The notes under the pieces are model-generated. The model saw nothing but the letters and a program-made list of their open reading frames with translations, did no database searches and had not been told where the DNA came from. Positions 25,101 through 26,802 of a stretch of DNA of 29,527 nt are shown in pieces (within the stretch, counting starts at the first letter, position 1; the number at the start of each line of letters is the position of its first letter). Origin of the DNA: Oscillospiraceae bacterium (lineage in GTDB: Bacteria > Bacillota_A > Clostridia > Oscillospirales > Oscillospiraceae); NCBI GenBank assembly GCA_017455225.1, contig JAFTBL010000166.1, positions 1 to 29,527 on the forward strand, written 5' to 3'. Both the position numbers and the translations under genes were made by a program.

Positions 25101-26397
25101 CTATGCGGAGAGGACTGTGGCCGCCGTCTTCACCCCCGATCCGGACGGCACCTTCCGCATCACGCTTACCAAGCCTGCGCTGAACGCCCGGATCACCGCG
25201 GTGGCGGTCAACGCGGCAGGCGGCACGTCTGCCGGCGCAGCCGGCGCTGTGGATGGCTACGTGGAGCCGGAGCAGCCCACCGAGAAGCTGGCCGAGGCCT
25301 TTGGCTCGGTGCAGGCGGCGCAGGTGGAGGGCAAGAGAGACGTGACCGTCACCGTTTCCGGCTTGCAGACCGCGGGTCTGACCGTGACGGGCGACGTGCT
25401 CTACCGGGTAGTGGACGCGGAGCCCACCGGCCGGTATCCGGCGGACGGCGCCTTTGACGCCGACGGCTGGACCAGCGTGGGCGGAACGTCCTCCTTCACG
25501 GTGAAGAACGTGCAGGACGGGCAGTACATCGAGGTGGTGCAGATCGCCCGCGAAACCGTCTACGGCACCGATGAAAGCGACAACGTGGTGGCCGTGGGCA
25601 CAAAGGACGTGGTGCTGCGGCACGGCAGCGTGGCCGCCGTGCTGGAGCCAGTGACAGGCTACAGCGTGTCGGGCGGGCTGATCCCCGACGACGCGCGGGC
25701 GGACGCTGCCGGCGCAACGGCGGTGCTGACGGATTCGACGGACAGCTCCGTTACCTATACCGCCGCGGTGCAGGTGACGGACGGCACGGCGACCTACGCA
25801 TTTACAGACGTGGCGCCCGGGACGTACATCCTGAGCATTGACAGCGCCGCCGGAAAGATCAAGGCGGACAGCGTGCTCGTCACCGTCGGTCAGGCCGACG
25901 TGGTCAGGGACGTGGCCGTAAAGCGCAGCGCGTATGACGTGACCGGCACGATTTCTGGCACGGGCCTTGACCTGAGCGAGGCAAAGGTCGCGCTGGTGGA
26001 TGCCGACGGGAATGAGATCGGGCAGACCGCCGCCGTATCCGACGGCACGAGCACGTCCTACCGCTTCAGCAACGTGGCGCCCGGCGAGTACACCGTTCGC
26101 ATCCTCAGCGAGAAGGTCGAGGCGGAGGACGTTTCGATCCGGGTCACCGACGGGGACGTCACCGCAGACGTGACGGTCACGGCGAAGGACACGCGGTTGC
26201 CGGGCGACCTGAACGGCGACGGTGAAGTCACCGACGCGGATGCCATCTACCTGTTGATGTACACCTTCTTCCCGGAGAGTTATCCCATCCACGAATCTCT
26301 CACCTGCGACTATAACGCAGACGGAGAGGTCACCGACGCGGACGCCATCTACCTGTTGATGTACACCTTCTTCCCGGAGGACTATCCCATCGTGTAA
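1018..26397 (+). CDS. Giant secreted multidomain protein (8459 aa) with C-terminal dockerin
   Basis: This is a single open frame of 8460 codons including TAA. Domain order, by residue: Sec signal peptide 1-32; acidic Pro/Glu linker 33-148; CHB_HEX_C-like and prepeptidase-C-like beta repeats to about 1370; alternating Ig-like and fibronectin III domains about 1372-2990; a first PKD/CARDB supermodule about 2991-4720; a second about 4895-6778; an alpha-helical body 6832-7608; beta domains about 7609-8391, ending in two carboxypeptidase-regulatory/Cna-B-like repeats; dockerin 8394-8459. I recognise no hydrolase, protease, cohesin, LPXTG or SLH region. The protein should be exported by Sec and attached noncovalently through the dockerin to a cohesin partner, or released. 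Cysteines are sparse (about three dozen by eye). The gene has its own promoter and a strong terminator, so it is probably monocistronic. Adhesin, stalk or carbohydrate-binding scaffold roles fit; none is proven. Confidence is high for the gene and moderate for individual domain names. Confidence 0.93.
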   Translation: MVKVKRTIGKGLALLLALVLVAEVCSPLSVSAQQPEEEPPAYGSEDVQPGGEDAAKPENNGEEDAADRPEDEPELPEPSVSAEPVVTVSTQPAYSSYEESPRLDGPGTRDGTVPVSGDSNTPLTPDKPKDNTSSDPETDIDEDSPYAPRLAFQTASGLYARWGASELANEYYLTPDDVVTIAASNAPEGAKIYYTGLNAAIDAYKADPAFDFTAEDSGWSEYTEQVAVLFTDNYARVGAVMTDAYGRAIKGTFISTNFWELACQRQLGLYGGAGSYNLRMTDFLNLSGATATNITQTYYLTAAVDAEADEPSEACYDFALADSQPGYLNDLLDECAGAVTLNYKGVCVYSCYGETVYTSPVEERTYDFNLTPSIVFSNWYDDSEALFYPCSLNARIVYGGTFDTIYYGVGEIGDTRSTYGWEYSWGTIDIDGDINAGDVALYAILYDSTNDECYTDENGDLIIFEKPLTRVGDTVIAGNGQGGDTASTRITLESAGVPQGYTAEIYYTLDGRDPTYYGTLYTGPISTAGYEKGDVITVKAYSYVYNDSNSISGTVAQREITVTDSAPAISVSEGTVTISADGVIYYTLDGSDPASSGSRAEYTGPLSLGGLNRLVRAVAYNEGSYSAVSETVADGGGYALGAPALPYTSGGPISFCVSNLPGKNGGSVDIPQRVTFTLTEPGLISFDMRSQNAEAGGYAGYTINYPSLQSADGSLSVSFERYDAGGYTHYYSNTLLPAGDYTLLIRADQNCLFNVELGSISIDSGDKVFFSGATSDMGEKYISDRGFYLYLGTVRDNAVVYYNYTTDGSVPADPTLESASARPGSYVLYVGAEKPRVRIKAAVYDAETGAFGRVYSGFYAYAGKFDIYAVDGAGSRTMVGWDNINGKDYDVIYDKSGRLYVDLPGLAELFPGSQIDVAYYYIPNDYHARVFDDNGTLNAAAGACLPGSVTLADIAARSGVDDYGKYWGFYVRAGARVTVDGQVYYFTSDNSGYLYSMPALPEVSVDGSAVTLTTASEGAKLYYSLSYSPSINYPDSNLTEYTGPFSFDRNLTLTAVAVWAGSRGGLYSGISSRGMQFVASEAVESFEVPSLTAAGQFSEEYYIPIVAGEMTQSVDVTVPEGSKYQLQYVRTINQNGFNSQCQAYISLEKKVDGAYVTEDAYWYNVPYADGLWYDDAPFLTAGEWRLTFRATPDSAAGEKAIVYLYFRRENNAEDYTYPRLSGLQVTPQIYGMEIDAGSITVPDQTVEELYTYITVNKGKTAADITGSAGATAADAKAVIKAYLTDNANYDYISLWRRPRNSSGFTKLVDIRADSGWQYTDPSDNLEADTEYVYIAEIYPRSEWGKWTYGVFDRHGNTGWFRTELSTPLYVLPEDEEAPVITAFYFRQPGDLEAEKISNACTVFAESSDNQRVRSYRLEYKLSSGDDGAYVYIAAYDVATKNYSYYKSLRYVTLVAGNEYTFRYTVTDANGNTASATFTAVAEEMPAPQDFTVEQDSSSVVLRWTPKKDYRFDFQFIDESGSSIKWTSTYYYDNTSPENGNLRVYIDPVKYPTFTIRQRQIATGKYDAEPESVYKYGCSAGADDEAPVITDIRPYDSSRGGYSNRQTNVYARDDGRLYSLEIAYYTRSGEEGSYVYTPAAGFPAAATYYYSTADVPFNNGMWFRAHYDTRDVQPGTYFAGVRATDTAGNTSAWQYAQFTVNANDVTRTPMPALQVTADSDRFRIEPFTPYFDALTRERICESFISYWGSNTLTAEMINDFLDHILDYAKVEYWYIRSNGDYDTNITEYMKDGVLTYEFSNGNKLPLAGNLWYNSPAPDRYYSFYVRLVKDPSKEMANWQSDMFDGSDIIWVTTLPTAPVKLLSDAAAPQVSNVINTSGASNVDNSSVVSVNVTDDQLLKEVVIEYRVNGGSWLRSDTSDYYYNGGLTLSEYDAEQVSAITAAIKISRTRYNNNGDYNTDYRSFELKNGDVIEIAAYAVDAHGNKSLVKTAAYTYLKIDPPAGLAVVPGNAGAAVSWNKVELPESVLAGTPEYGYRVYAYKMGDDRYAFSETDVLPGVTSVFIPLDVSKYTGAYYFKVCVLTSTGGLGDQTAPSADVTPSADVTPPTGTFDGSGTTALAGTNTGGKINFRVDARDNNYIKTLEVAVIGADGSVYAAWSYDVTDTSNYYWGYYYNYYNNIIGAACGESATINTLDLGDLAGAAALTDEGGRRYIPDGAYRLTLAVTDFFGLTCYDEIPITVDNSAPDISTGSVGAAAAVKGPDARYSYERLVAAVDWSIPEIGEALSAVEVRRYEFSELQTAQTLLTDLAANAERYYYSVISTDPAARNVENGISSGRYYVYVVSAVDMAGNRSEYLASQILFGGVPKYELTVRVNGAAEFSDIKLGDKLTFTAVSPAAGQGVTLRLYRVVDNYRRWFADGRFGADGTATVEYTIPATDSGWLGTQQFYAEYYGNANFGSNTAALEIGLKLFSPEYVTASSEVGKVSVRWGSVANSETYRLYRSTTVEGIVSADNLVAETTSRSYSDILASVGTGYYYAVVALATVAGQSVVSEAAVTGNAVSMIRDDSAPSLSAVTPQEGARVSTTQTFGIRAYDNVKVSSVVVEWKSYDDVNAQFAELYSGSFNGTDVTVDLSKVRAGASQNIFVRFRVLDPTGNKSEWRTNVYAVGDTLSAPAALIAEPGERKIALGWQSVLRLDVTGYRIYRAQGSGAYELLADVSSADGVYVDDELDPTVTYRYKVCALAGEEEGAFSNEVTALPGEQKTPPTVIYLDPLRASSFNGDLTLTAVASDRIAIKRFTVEYAYIGTSSNVEPSEDLTWHSAAVITEGIQRVEVDDTMLAGVGHSAFQAVTTIDFSALAGLQEGAWFAVRVKAENNGGAEHASSWYYAKYKYDSVPPESPRDVKAADAMSGGCVTISFTASGSDVYYTRILRSTDPDADPAALESVGETASGSFSDTGLTDGVRYYYWLACVDRAGNISAPAGPVSAVPTSVFSLEFKSVMTDVAVPTADQPMKITVNFTNTGPAKAAGTLVLTANTGSRVLTVANKEFAGLAPGNHSYTFDFTVPADATALTFTAAACAKDIVTSPYAVNHAPRPVITAKAAVDSSEVETYGAELSSDVDEGESDNLTFVWNMGDGTLRNGKSVSYRYLTPGEYTVTLTATDQRGASASVTKTVRVIDKRPDLLVAAVTVYRMGATDSEFTPVDEENTIRENDTVRVDATVRNSAEAYGEVPVDMSFLTGFYLNGVYRGYQTVSGGIAVGGEKIVSFTYTAETGAQIIKIVANDLLDTLKESNKQNNSRTESYNARQTDFAEIAVTGGDWRNGVTLDKTVKLTSEEKVIYSANVANTGRASAKFNVSLYLDGVLTDTASVTLAAGDSRVVSFYEAPTPGKHAVVIAADDPLLIETDPTDNATSFETPAFTVARAEIATELTVEYPVGMTGGRIAQGGTVTLSATLTPNADISKAVNVRFYIDGTVIKTVRVGADTLKKGVPYATGITAKWVASDGVHDIRVVTDADLAVLETASEDSEESVNITVIKPDLWLSDVSWAPADTVEWGNRASFLVRVSNRSVATLYQPYVLKLWANKLDEDGAPTRWTLVNSGNYNGIQGNSTSVQILYWNPVSSGQWRLMLTLERGNGADFDTTYYEPLDWNSVDTAFGSYTYSYEFTVQDGLTLTVSPNKSGEDADFGANMFVGSSYSIDVIGRMELASKPGKLLTSVSDGAMISVRLENNADASMFREAVLTDQGTGNFSGSILTEGLTSGMYTLTYFAQGAGYTAQYDTQIMFIDDIVGSVSTSMNSYFVGEMITISGNAGVGNTPYTGTIVLDLNLAPYYGDRLPDGAEINGEVPDGYEYFWRGEKIIFLTADENGNFTYSFKAASGDAGKWSISAYAFEKLFGSGIRGSDITIYGMETKPTATTVTAAKNTDFSAKVYLFNSAWDGEYGGLTGVSAVLLNGNDYDGITAALDYSTVKSTLAAGESFPVTLNFFTDEDCADSAEYVIQFSSIEGASATTTVKLSMRPGVPKLYADSKAVTAAANPGTTVTKTVTVTNKGIATMRNIVVESGGLSFIRAGEPDKTTLAPGESLSFNIVMAPTSSVQYGKYQDTVTVTNGVVSLAIPVGLEVTALSYGSAQFKVRDDFGEDVSGAVITLYGRDPYVQYVNGKETIYYLNYSLTTDATGTATLSDKPIGVYDFTVAASGKQTYTGEFTVMPMTQPAYEEIVLTTNPVEISWTVTETTIVDEYEIELSIDLGVKIPEPKLGSSMPWFTIAKNMQSVAVLETKIVNNSLIDVIDAVAVVDGNVSGLSVVGGGYIGTIPAMSNVTVQLLVQPGYYDLPTFAQNDAAAQKAVLRVTGSYVSFDEDTGLPVYPAKTTDVRVPIYNPGKQKVNMEVVTADGKKEAVEIQMPDDTEVEELDYFVFQNETGERIKKDESASGGVYEVVKLSLSQTASLERQAFDAELKITNNYPSYDLESLTTEVVIQYTDPVTGEVSFITDNVYVIQTQGAAASGIASGSTYTGKWKIIPGIGMGGESGRKYQVFARITYMVNGKLVTTSTDAVEINVNPQPQLKVDYYLPHKIYPNASFRMGVSVTNDGTGTAKNVILDSSQLDIVSNTSGLRSEWQIVSSSFGSYNANSFRLVLGDIPGVGNGLADDGSDLPNMVWGYFTILWTMPELEEGYLQDVYGVINDFTATITHKPYEGVELDSLISEVNTHIVARDSVKILDDSTGTYVDTMSVIVGSNGLPESIRNTETNVSVSVLVPEGLSGSKSGADAYTFTAPITAAVSEDNAALRYQILMVGESADFAKENIAAVYRYASADLSGEPVSLSFSNYWKDTYTVDGEEKELLYVVDEILRDGNGNILPRYYKVVYGSATAVTGIKTTGITYLQDSTTVLKRTAVFYDTGKFHDEDDAVPLGVQATVYNSGKNPESVMVYLFRAPVVSGRTGSFMLVDKQSVTVTSYNVELAYFYIDLYANAEMPAGVYEFRAGTSSNPEECTAAVQTVINALPTANAGVDFNATVNKTVVFDGSRSYDPDGQIKSYIWEFGDGASGWGVAPTHVYTASGTYIATLTVTDDNGTANALITKGYNKEELPTDSYAVHNVMVTVYDDRPDLIVIPETLSGTLGKGLEITIGGESVSRTNTADAGEEIVIYARVMNDKPENPIPSGFIVSLYKDDVYLGYQRVTSVYEKTYTLGGETRTVQCADVQFTDVAADNASHVYTVRANDVSVAFMEADMFNNQRSAIVYGASGRTVFPNVGITAVTFEGRSLVNGATAARGMTIASGKALTFRVTLENSGNDATGDFPLTARINGKWAASQTVESLAPGQSVTVDVSFVPEGGESQLITFTADGPYPRTLDTDRGDNEWTYNAGTIAIAKADLTIETVTVTTDGSDAVITAVVRNIGAVDAEQSSTVTYYADERYLGAALAGALLAGESKEISFVWKNYEAARRITAVCDAMSVVDESDELNNTFTDTSAEGNVLPGRAMPALKVTKLATSGTAAFGAQMSTTVTLKNTGTGESTGAFKVSLFAQGILVGESVISRTILPGAVAETTVDWVANVLPTGEYTLTALADSEYSIVMSSRSGVRYDETIAVSDGISVAIESDAAYLIRSGDNRVRVKLTRSDGKADTGAAAVKVMIAGTDVLSAAVYDASTDRYVAALDLSAVSLGEHSVIATAQLDGMTDARAFTAQVVPAISVTAETDAAVYKTGDTMIVSGAVEGLAAGDAIELAVVGEQIWRYTANVDESGRYSRTIQLPANAGGAMRVAATVKNAGANRTASTDVFVYGAYFTTGSTASVTAGDKVAVKGSAENIGYLDLRNVTVRAEARSADGQNNVLPTVRFMSGGHAYVLTEKTAALLEAETEGVAANGAGIEYNALQCNMQIDTAGCAPGDYEVVLTLTGDTDRGAYTLRKTVSVTVTVPKAIMDVTNLNLASDYKDSMTADFDPLAVKTSAAPGEAKTFSYRVVNLGTGKLTGVNAVLTDRNGCSIPWASVVMAGGVPAEDGLTTTVYPYFKGYDIGTPQGAARISVTFAPGESVLASRYDLTLTISADDVDDVVIPMTVYVSAHAIGTKVVKVATVDGTVITDGKVTLYGPVSSAYSVQPIQPQSYTGEIEGAVTVGSNLSMGGTVQFTNIPSGTYNVSVTGNGLKAVTGQIEVLPIIDMIPETIVVEQQMFVIRSTSSTEKRLESFTSRNDAYDEAMYKLEFGGAYESEKPDLLPDYPIDEVEISYNNGRISSRLAIMNSDLTVGDEAHNITDVTITINPRDIPAQYIRLRSGDGLTDTLHVGTLTPQETFDFVWNLDLDALYVQAAVEQDGVNYTLTLPEGFSWSTYYTAWDRENTQIDSRGYLTAHLYNKVSVSGDGRVLTVTPNNSETGAPDGRVPLYTKDVPKLYKFDIVIEGRSALEFAEGSLSEMKKITRTIPVQVDFIPNGYYLDDNCESIYTTEHLQGAFSTGSNARAKIFSKKFLSNAGTSSPAPAAKNNDGFQVGFSQDIVTTEEYSKLTVQFENPSSSEVIEELEFRVIISDMMPDENGQMAPGAQLNNASFYVSPSIVKAKGVKGWENLSEREILGRFASTSGIDVGTLLAGGSFTLDFALEPLSQLYSNDMFTYLIDNGYMSAEQAVETANRLRASAGTSYAWVEYSFRRAGRVVTGVTEPVMQKIQLPADLTSYEDVFQLDPDSGVYFAAIVITNSGFGTSDEVLLSPPVIPSLNGERIRLSSFHTGSMKDFPGADATPTEMAAWYQSWQDNPVPEEIRLAPIPSGESIYLIYKLNVIGKADNGVTPENLPPHPIDLPEAPEIKAPDFKPVIYIDGKKVGVCTAEETGGDNSANPARIADALDEIAEGLSILMYSTVADYGTRLEDAYTNAKLMQSAKVIVGVQKYLTYISTVVNNVLTFAGGHTTPKASLGEDDDNESLLTKMFSGTLLLGAVFDATDGIVGHIQPFLNAIKAGKAKESQVEGNLRQLSGLGSMRPAKKVYAELYAALGDLDGMLKELSDEVARGVSVYDALVAMAARGADDLPKLEADMNALVSDWAGIRGNAIAKYTEIYFTMQQLRYEAAVYAAEDAGNEQNYEEAIRKMMRASDILSHLMDSLTDLDNTVLLVSGHIALNHHLRGDYEKDVEKIIKDYHLDLPWETVKAAYENDDIKDNYLKTVFSDQVDAIDKLKDIYTAKESFRSLKDKVKNYSTALGTAWDQDTSAILAVLGKEGLELAEEFEPLKPYAEFLSNTLKLVQLANEADEMTKAMGAFGDATLKLNYHTYEAVRNDSSTGALSKSSSLVRALMDLIEEAIVKSNQKAPGAFKPLTGTDKDQIAAYLVKYLNVQRAKYSRSEQPDSNWMKAHVSGVMAALFEQVYVQAITDQATPEKFLEFMRNSGNAEQKKPLNSYLDTTLEKKTFRDVRLSAVSKFEETQTIVRHYSTTLAQNSSYPVKEILRYLEDMAQKMKAAANLEQTVTRRYKDLDIWQINSASNTQLEIRTNYVLSFRDYQKALLTTDLLNAENSMAYVDYMTAAAYDLIVRSSLLVVTMSPNAISGAIGASVSATWDSLSEQVFTKLDDEWKTRSMLTAKALAELALLMGSTVMKEASIANDIYDLISALDKSVVFDPPLHTELVTYSVRDVVIPDGEAVGTGEVLVTFRNDGDKAVAVTPNVSIYTSAGKVAAAVFDRNGIIIPAGQTAEFLGRFTVTRSMLLDSTGYSAVLTYAASEPSTVSIAAEQGPFVLHFFAGSDRQIAAMRSKVSAGTIVSGWVTGQDTLSGSVTVKQGQSLRIFAAAPVNGELTVEILSPSGKVVEALSFINEGDYAIVSNCEAGAYTVRVTTPEGFDNRITVEGVTAGFDKAITAVHSEKEAVINCNSALDDGTYFSTVSFSVSESAGLSGSTVSASLEFADGALTATPIGLDDAALRAGGALNGGFVIRANPGTPAGVYTGTLKVFFDAAVCDPVLLSLASSGDDAESWRIVGDKVVYTAPVTVTVDLAVPTAPEISVADGEADGTVTVSGSASDALLVILSSETDLELENDEGDTETYAERTVAAVFTPDPDGTFRITLTKPALNARITAVAVNAAGGTSAGAAGAVDGYVEPEQPTEKLAEAFGSVQAAQVEGKRDVTVTVSGLQTAGLTVTGDVLYRVVDAEPTGRYPADGAFDADGWTSVGGTSSFTVKNVQDGQYIEVVQIARETVYGTDESDNVVAVGTKDVVLRHGSVAAVLEPVTGYSVSGGLIPDDARADAAGATAVLTDSTDSSVTYTAAVQVTDGTATYAFTDVAPGTYILSIDSAAGKIKADSVLVTVGQADVVRDVAVKRSAYDVTGTISGTGLDLSEAKVALVDADGNEIGQTAAVSDGTSTSYRFSNVAPGEYTVRILSEKVEAEDVSIRVTDGDVTADVTVTAKDTRLPGDLNGDGEVTDADAIYLLMYTFFPESYPIHESLTCDYNADGEVTDADAIYLLMYTFFPEDYPIV
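1114..1461 (+). other. Acidic Pro/Glu/Asp-rich linker after the signal peptide
   Basis: Residues 33-148 are dominated by Glu, Asp, Pro, Gly, Ser and Thr and have almost no hydrophobic periodicity, so the segment is probably disordered. Such linkers are common just after the signal peptide of secreted Clostridia proteins. It ends where a Tyr/Phe-rich beta pattern begins (APRLAFQTASG). Confidence 0.75.
1525..4235 (+). other. Chitobiase C-terminal-like (CHB_HEX_C) repeat block with prepeptidase-C-like beta domains
   Basis: Two clear CHB_HEX_C-like units carry the family's hallmark YYTLDGxDP followed by YTGPI or YTGPL (about 2482-2700 and 2710-2916). More diverged units lie at 1525-1785 (IYYTGLNAAID), 3331-3603 (NYTTDGSVPADP) and 4012-4230 (KLYYSLSYSPS then YTGPFSF). 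Between them, 2941-3325 looks like a jelly-roll domain of prepeptidase-C-terminal type, with LPAGDYTLLIRADQ near its end. The stretch 4236-5130 holds a second similar domain (LTAGEWRLTFRATP) and then unassigned beta sequence. The CHB_HEX_C fold is an Ig-like domain often found appended to glycan-active or surface proteins. Aromatic residues, mainly Tyr, are very frequent. Confidence 0.65.
5131..9985 (+). other. Alternating Ig-like and fibronectin type III ladder
   Basis: Fibronectin III-like units are at about 5470-5745, 7009-7275, 8422-8690, 9022-9290 and 9688-9985. The best are 9022-9290 (YRIYRAQGSGAYELL ending VTALP) and 9688-9985 (DGVRYYYWLACVDRAGN). They alternate with Ig-like units that open with a D-x-x-A-P or T-P-P motif: EEAPVIT (5146), DDEAPVITD (5761), AAAPQVSN (about 6610), VTPPTGTF (about 7318), NSAPDIS (about 7738), DSAPSLS (about 8710) and KTPPTVI (9298). 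A bacterial Ig-type domain fills 8101-8420. The regular alternation suggests a long, rod-like extracellular segment. Confidence 0.65.
7287..7322 (+). repeat. Tandem 18-bp duplication encoding PSADVT twice
   Basis: The unit GCCCTCTGCCGACGTTAC at 7287-7304 is repeated at 7305-7322 with one base change (T to C). It duplicates six residues at a domain boundary in the Ig/FN3 ladder and looks like a recent slippage event in a linker. Confidence 0.85.
9988..15180 (+). repeat. Supermodule copy A: CARDB-like, PKD, 4x CARDB, Ig-like pair, NEW-like, carboxypeptidase-regulatory-like, C-terminal beta modules
   Basis: Order by position: a CARDB-like domain (9988-10290); a PKD domain (10291-10551) with WNMGDGT and YTVTLTATD; four CARDB-like domains (10552, 10930, 11281, 11623) linked by RPDL/KPDL motifs; two Ig-like units (12025-12740), the second with VGEMITISGNAG and DENGNFTYSF; a further beta domain (about 12740-13070); a NEW-like unit (13075-13390) with VTNKG and LAPGESL; a carboxypeptidase-regulatory-like domain (13396-13650) with VITLYG; then a long set of unnamed beta modules with LKITNNYPSYDLESL (about 14400) and SVTNDGTGTAKNVIL (about 14780). 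The last part resembles an unnamed module I recall from giant surface proteins of other bacterial phyla. That resemblance is from memory and unchecked. Confidence 0.6.
15700..21350 (+). repeat. Supermodule copy B, diverged repeat of copy A
   Basis: The same kinds of domains occur in the same order about 5.7-5.8 kb further on: a CARDB-like unit (about 15720-16020); a PKD domain (16027-16335) with YIWEFGDGA and YIATLTVTDDNG; four CARDB-like domains (16342, 16771, 17143, 17470) with RPDL and a tail like DESDELNNTF; Ig-like units (17800-18400) with DTMIVSGAVEG and DESGRYSRTI; a NEW-like unit (about 18780-19200) with APGESV; a carboxypeptidase-regulatory-like domain (19210-19490) with KVTLYGP; then unnamed beta modules to about 21350 with LTVQFENPSSSEVIEELEF and IVITNSGFGTSDEVLL. 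Domain offsets between copies are 5732 (start), 5736 (PKD) and 5814 (carboxypeptidase-like). Sequence identity is low, so the duplication is old. The region 15181-15700 before it is unassigned beta sequence. Confidence 0.55.
21511..23835 (+). other. Alpha-helical body (about 770 residues) of the giant protein
   Basis: Residues about 6832-7606 change abruptly from Thr/Val/Gly beta patterns to long amphipathic helices rich in Ala, Leu, Lys, Glu and Asp. Examples are KVYAELYAALGDLDGMLKEL, EEAIRKMMRASDILSHLMDS and ILRYLEDMAQKMKAAANLEQ. Two more hydrophobic, glycine-containing stretches stand out: MFSGTLLLGAVFDATDGIVG (about 21781-21840) and a Leu/Val/Gly/Ala/Ser-rich segment near 23578-23655. I recognise no family or catalytic motif. 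It could be a helical spacer, a binding head or a membrane-active element; the sequence does not decide. Confidence 0.7.
23836..26190 (+). other. C-terminal beta region ending in two carboxypeptidase-regulatory/Cna-B-like repeats
   Basis: Beta-rich sequence resumes at FDPPLHTELV. It holds a CARDB/NEW-like unit (about 23840-24190) with VLVTFRNDGDKAVAVTPNV, a prepeptidase-like unit (about 24290-24520) with VNGELTVEILSPSGK and AGAYTVRVTTPEG, and Ig-like units to about 25600. It closes with two tandem repeats (about 25642-25915 and 25930-26190). Both have YxFxxVAPGxYxxxI (YAFTDVAPGTYILSI and YRFSNVAPGEYTVRI), typical of carboxypeptidase-regulatory or Cna-B-like folds. The pair leads directly into the dockerin. 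Confidence 0.6.
26197..26394 (+). other. C-terminal dockerin (type-I-like), two calcium loops
   Basis: Residues 8394-8459 have two copies of a Ca-binding loop plus helix: DLNGDGEVTDAD then AIYLLMYTFFPE, and DYNADGEVTDAD then AIYLLMYTFFPE. Asp/Asn/Asp at loop positions 1, 3 and 5 and Asp at 12 match the dockerin EF-hand-like loop. Dockerins bind cohesin domains on scaffolds or cell-surface anchors. The helix AIYLLMYTFFP and the following YPI differ from the classic cellulosomal helices (for example LKRYVL), so cohesin specificity is probably different. Only three residues follow the final YP, so the domain is exactly C-terminal. Confidence 0.9.
26227..26379 (+). repeat. 102-bp-period duplication inside the dockerin (51 bp with one mismatch)
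   Basis: Bases 26227-26277 and 26329-26379 match at 50 of 51 positions. The single difference (26241 T versus 26343 C) is silent. The match continues more weakly through TATCCCATC. The two dockerin halves are therefore almost identical at DNA level over the second half of the loop and the helix, which suggests recent duplication or gene conversion. Confidence 0.9.
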
Positions 26398-26418
26398 GCG
26401 GGGAGCGACTCCGTACAG

Positions 26419-26465
26419 CATACAGGCGGCGAAGCAACATGCTTCGCCGCCTGTATGTCTTTTTT
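26419..26465 (+). terminator. Rho-independent terminator of the giant gene
   Basis: A perfect 18-bp stem (26419-26436 with 26440-26457) closes a 3-base loop (ACA) and is followed by TCTTTTTT. It lies 22 bases after the TAA of the giant gene. Confidence 0.95.
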
Positions 26466-26510
26466 GCCATAAAAGCTGAGTGAAGCTTGGCCATCCAAAG
26501 GCAGGCCAAC

Positions 26511-26549
26511 AAAAAATGAGAGGATCCCAGCAGGATCCTCTCATTTTTT
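26511..26549 (-). terminator. Terminator of the tRNA-Leu gene (bidirectional shape)
   Basis: A perfect 17-bp inverted repeat (26511-26527 with 26533-26549, loop CAGCA) is bounded by A6 on the left and T6 on the right. On the minus strand it abuts the tRNA 3' end and finishes in a U run; it overlaps the tRNA's last base. It could also act as a back-up terminator for plus-strand transcription from the giant gene. The stretch 26466-26510 between the two hairpins shows nothing else. Confidence 0.9.
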
Positions 26550-26636
26550 GGTGCCGGTGGTGGGACTCGAACCCACACGGAGGATTAGTCCAACGGATTT
26601 TGAGTCCGTCACGTCTACCAATTCCATCACACCGGC
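26549..26636 (-). tRNA. tRNA-Leu (anticodon CAA)
   Basis: This is an 88-base class II tRNA with the CCA end encoded. The acceptor stem GCCGGTG pairs with CACCGGC, with discriminator A. The D-loop contains AATTGGTAGAC. The anticodon stem ACGGA/TCCGT closes the loop CTCAAAA (anticodon CAA, reads UUG). A long variable arm and the T-arm TGGGTTCGAGTCCCA follow. The long variable arm with CAA identifies leucine. Confidence 0.95.
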
Positions 26637-26651
26637 AGATAGAACGATGCT

Positions 26652-26680
26652 ATTATAGCCTATTCGATGCACAAATTCAA
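26652..26680 (-). promoter_or_regulatory. Promoter of the tRNA-Leu gene
   Basis: On the minus strand there is a -35 box TTGAAT (26680-26675), a 17-base spacer and a perfect -10 TATAAT (26657-26652). Transcription would begin near 26645, about nine bases before the mature tRNA 5' end. Confidence 0.82.
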
Positions 26681-26751
26681 GCATAAAATCCCGCCGCCGG
26701 GCGCCGGCACGAAAAATGAAAAAAGTGCTACCAAACAGAAGGAAGATGTGG

Positions 26752-26757
26752 TATGAT
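26752..26757 (+). promoter_or_regulatory. Probable extended -10 element of the lipoprotein-two-component operon
   Basis: TATGAT at 26752-26757 is preceded by TGG (an extended -10). No good -35 box is found 16-18 bases upstream (TACCAA at best), so the promoter is probably weak or activator-dependent. The start site would be near 26764. The ribosome binding site AAGGGGGAG (26788-26796) lies six bases before the ATG at 26803. Confidence 0.5.
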
Positions 26758-26802
26758 ATAAATGTATTCAAATGACCATTTGACGGAAAGGGGGAGTGGA
26801 AC

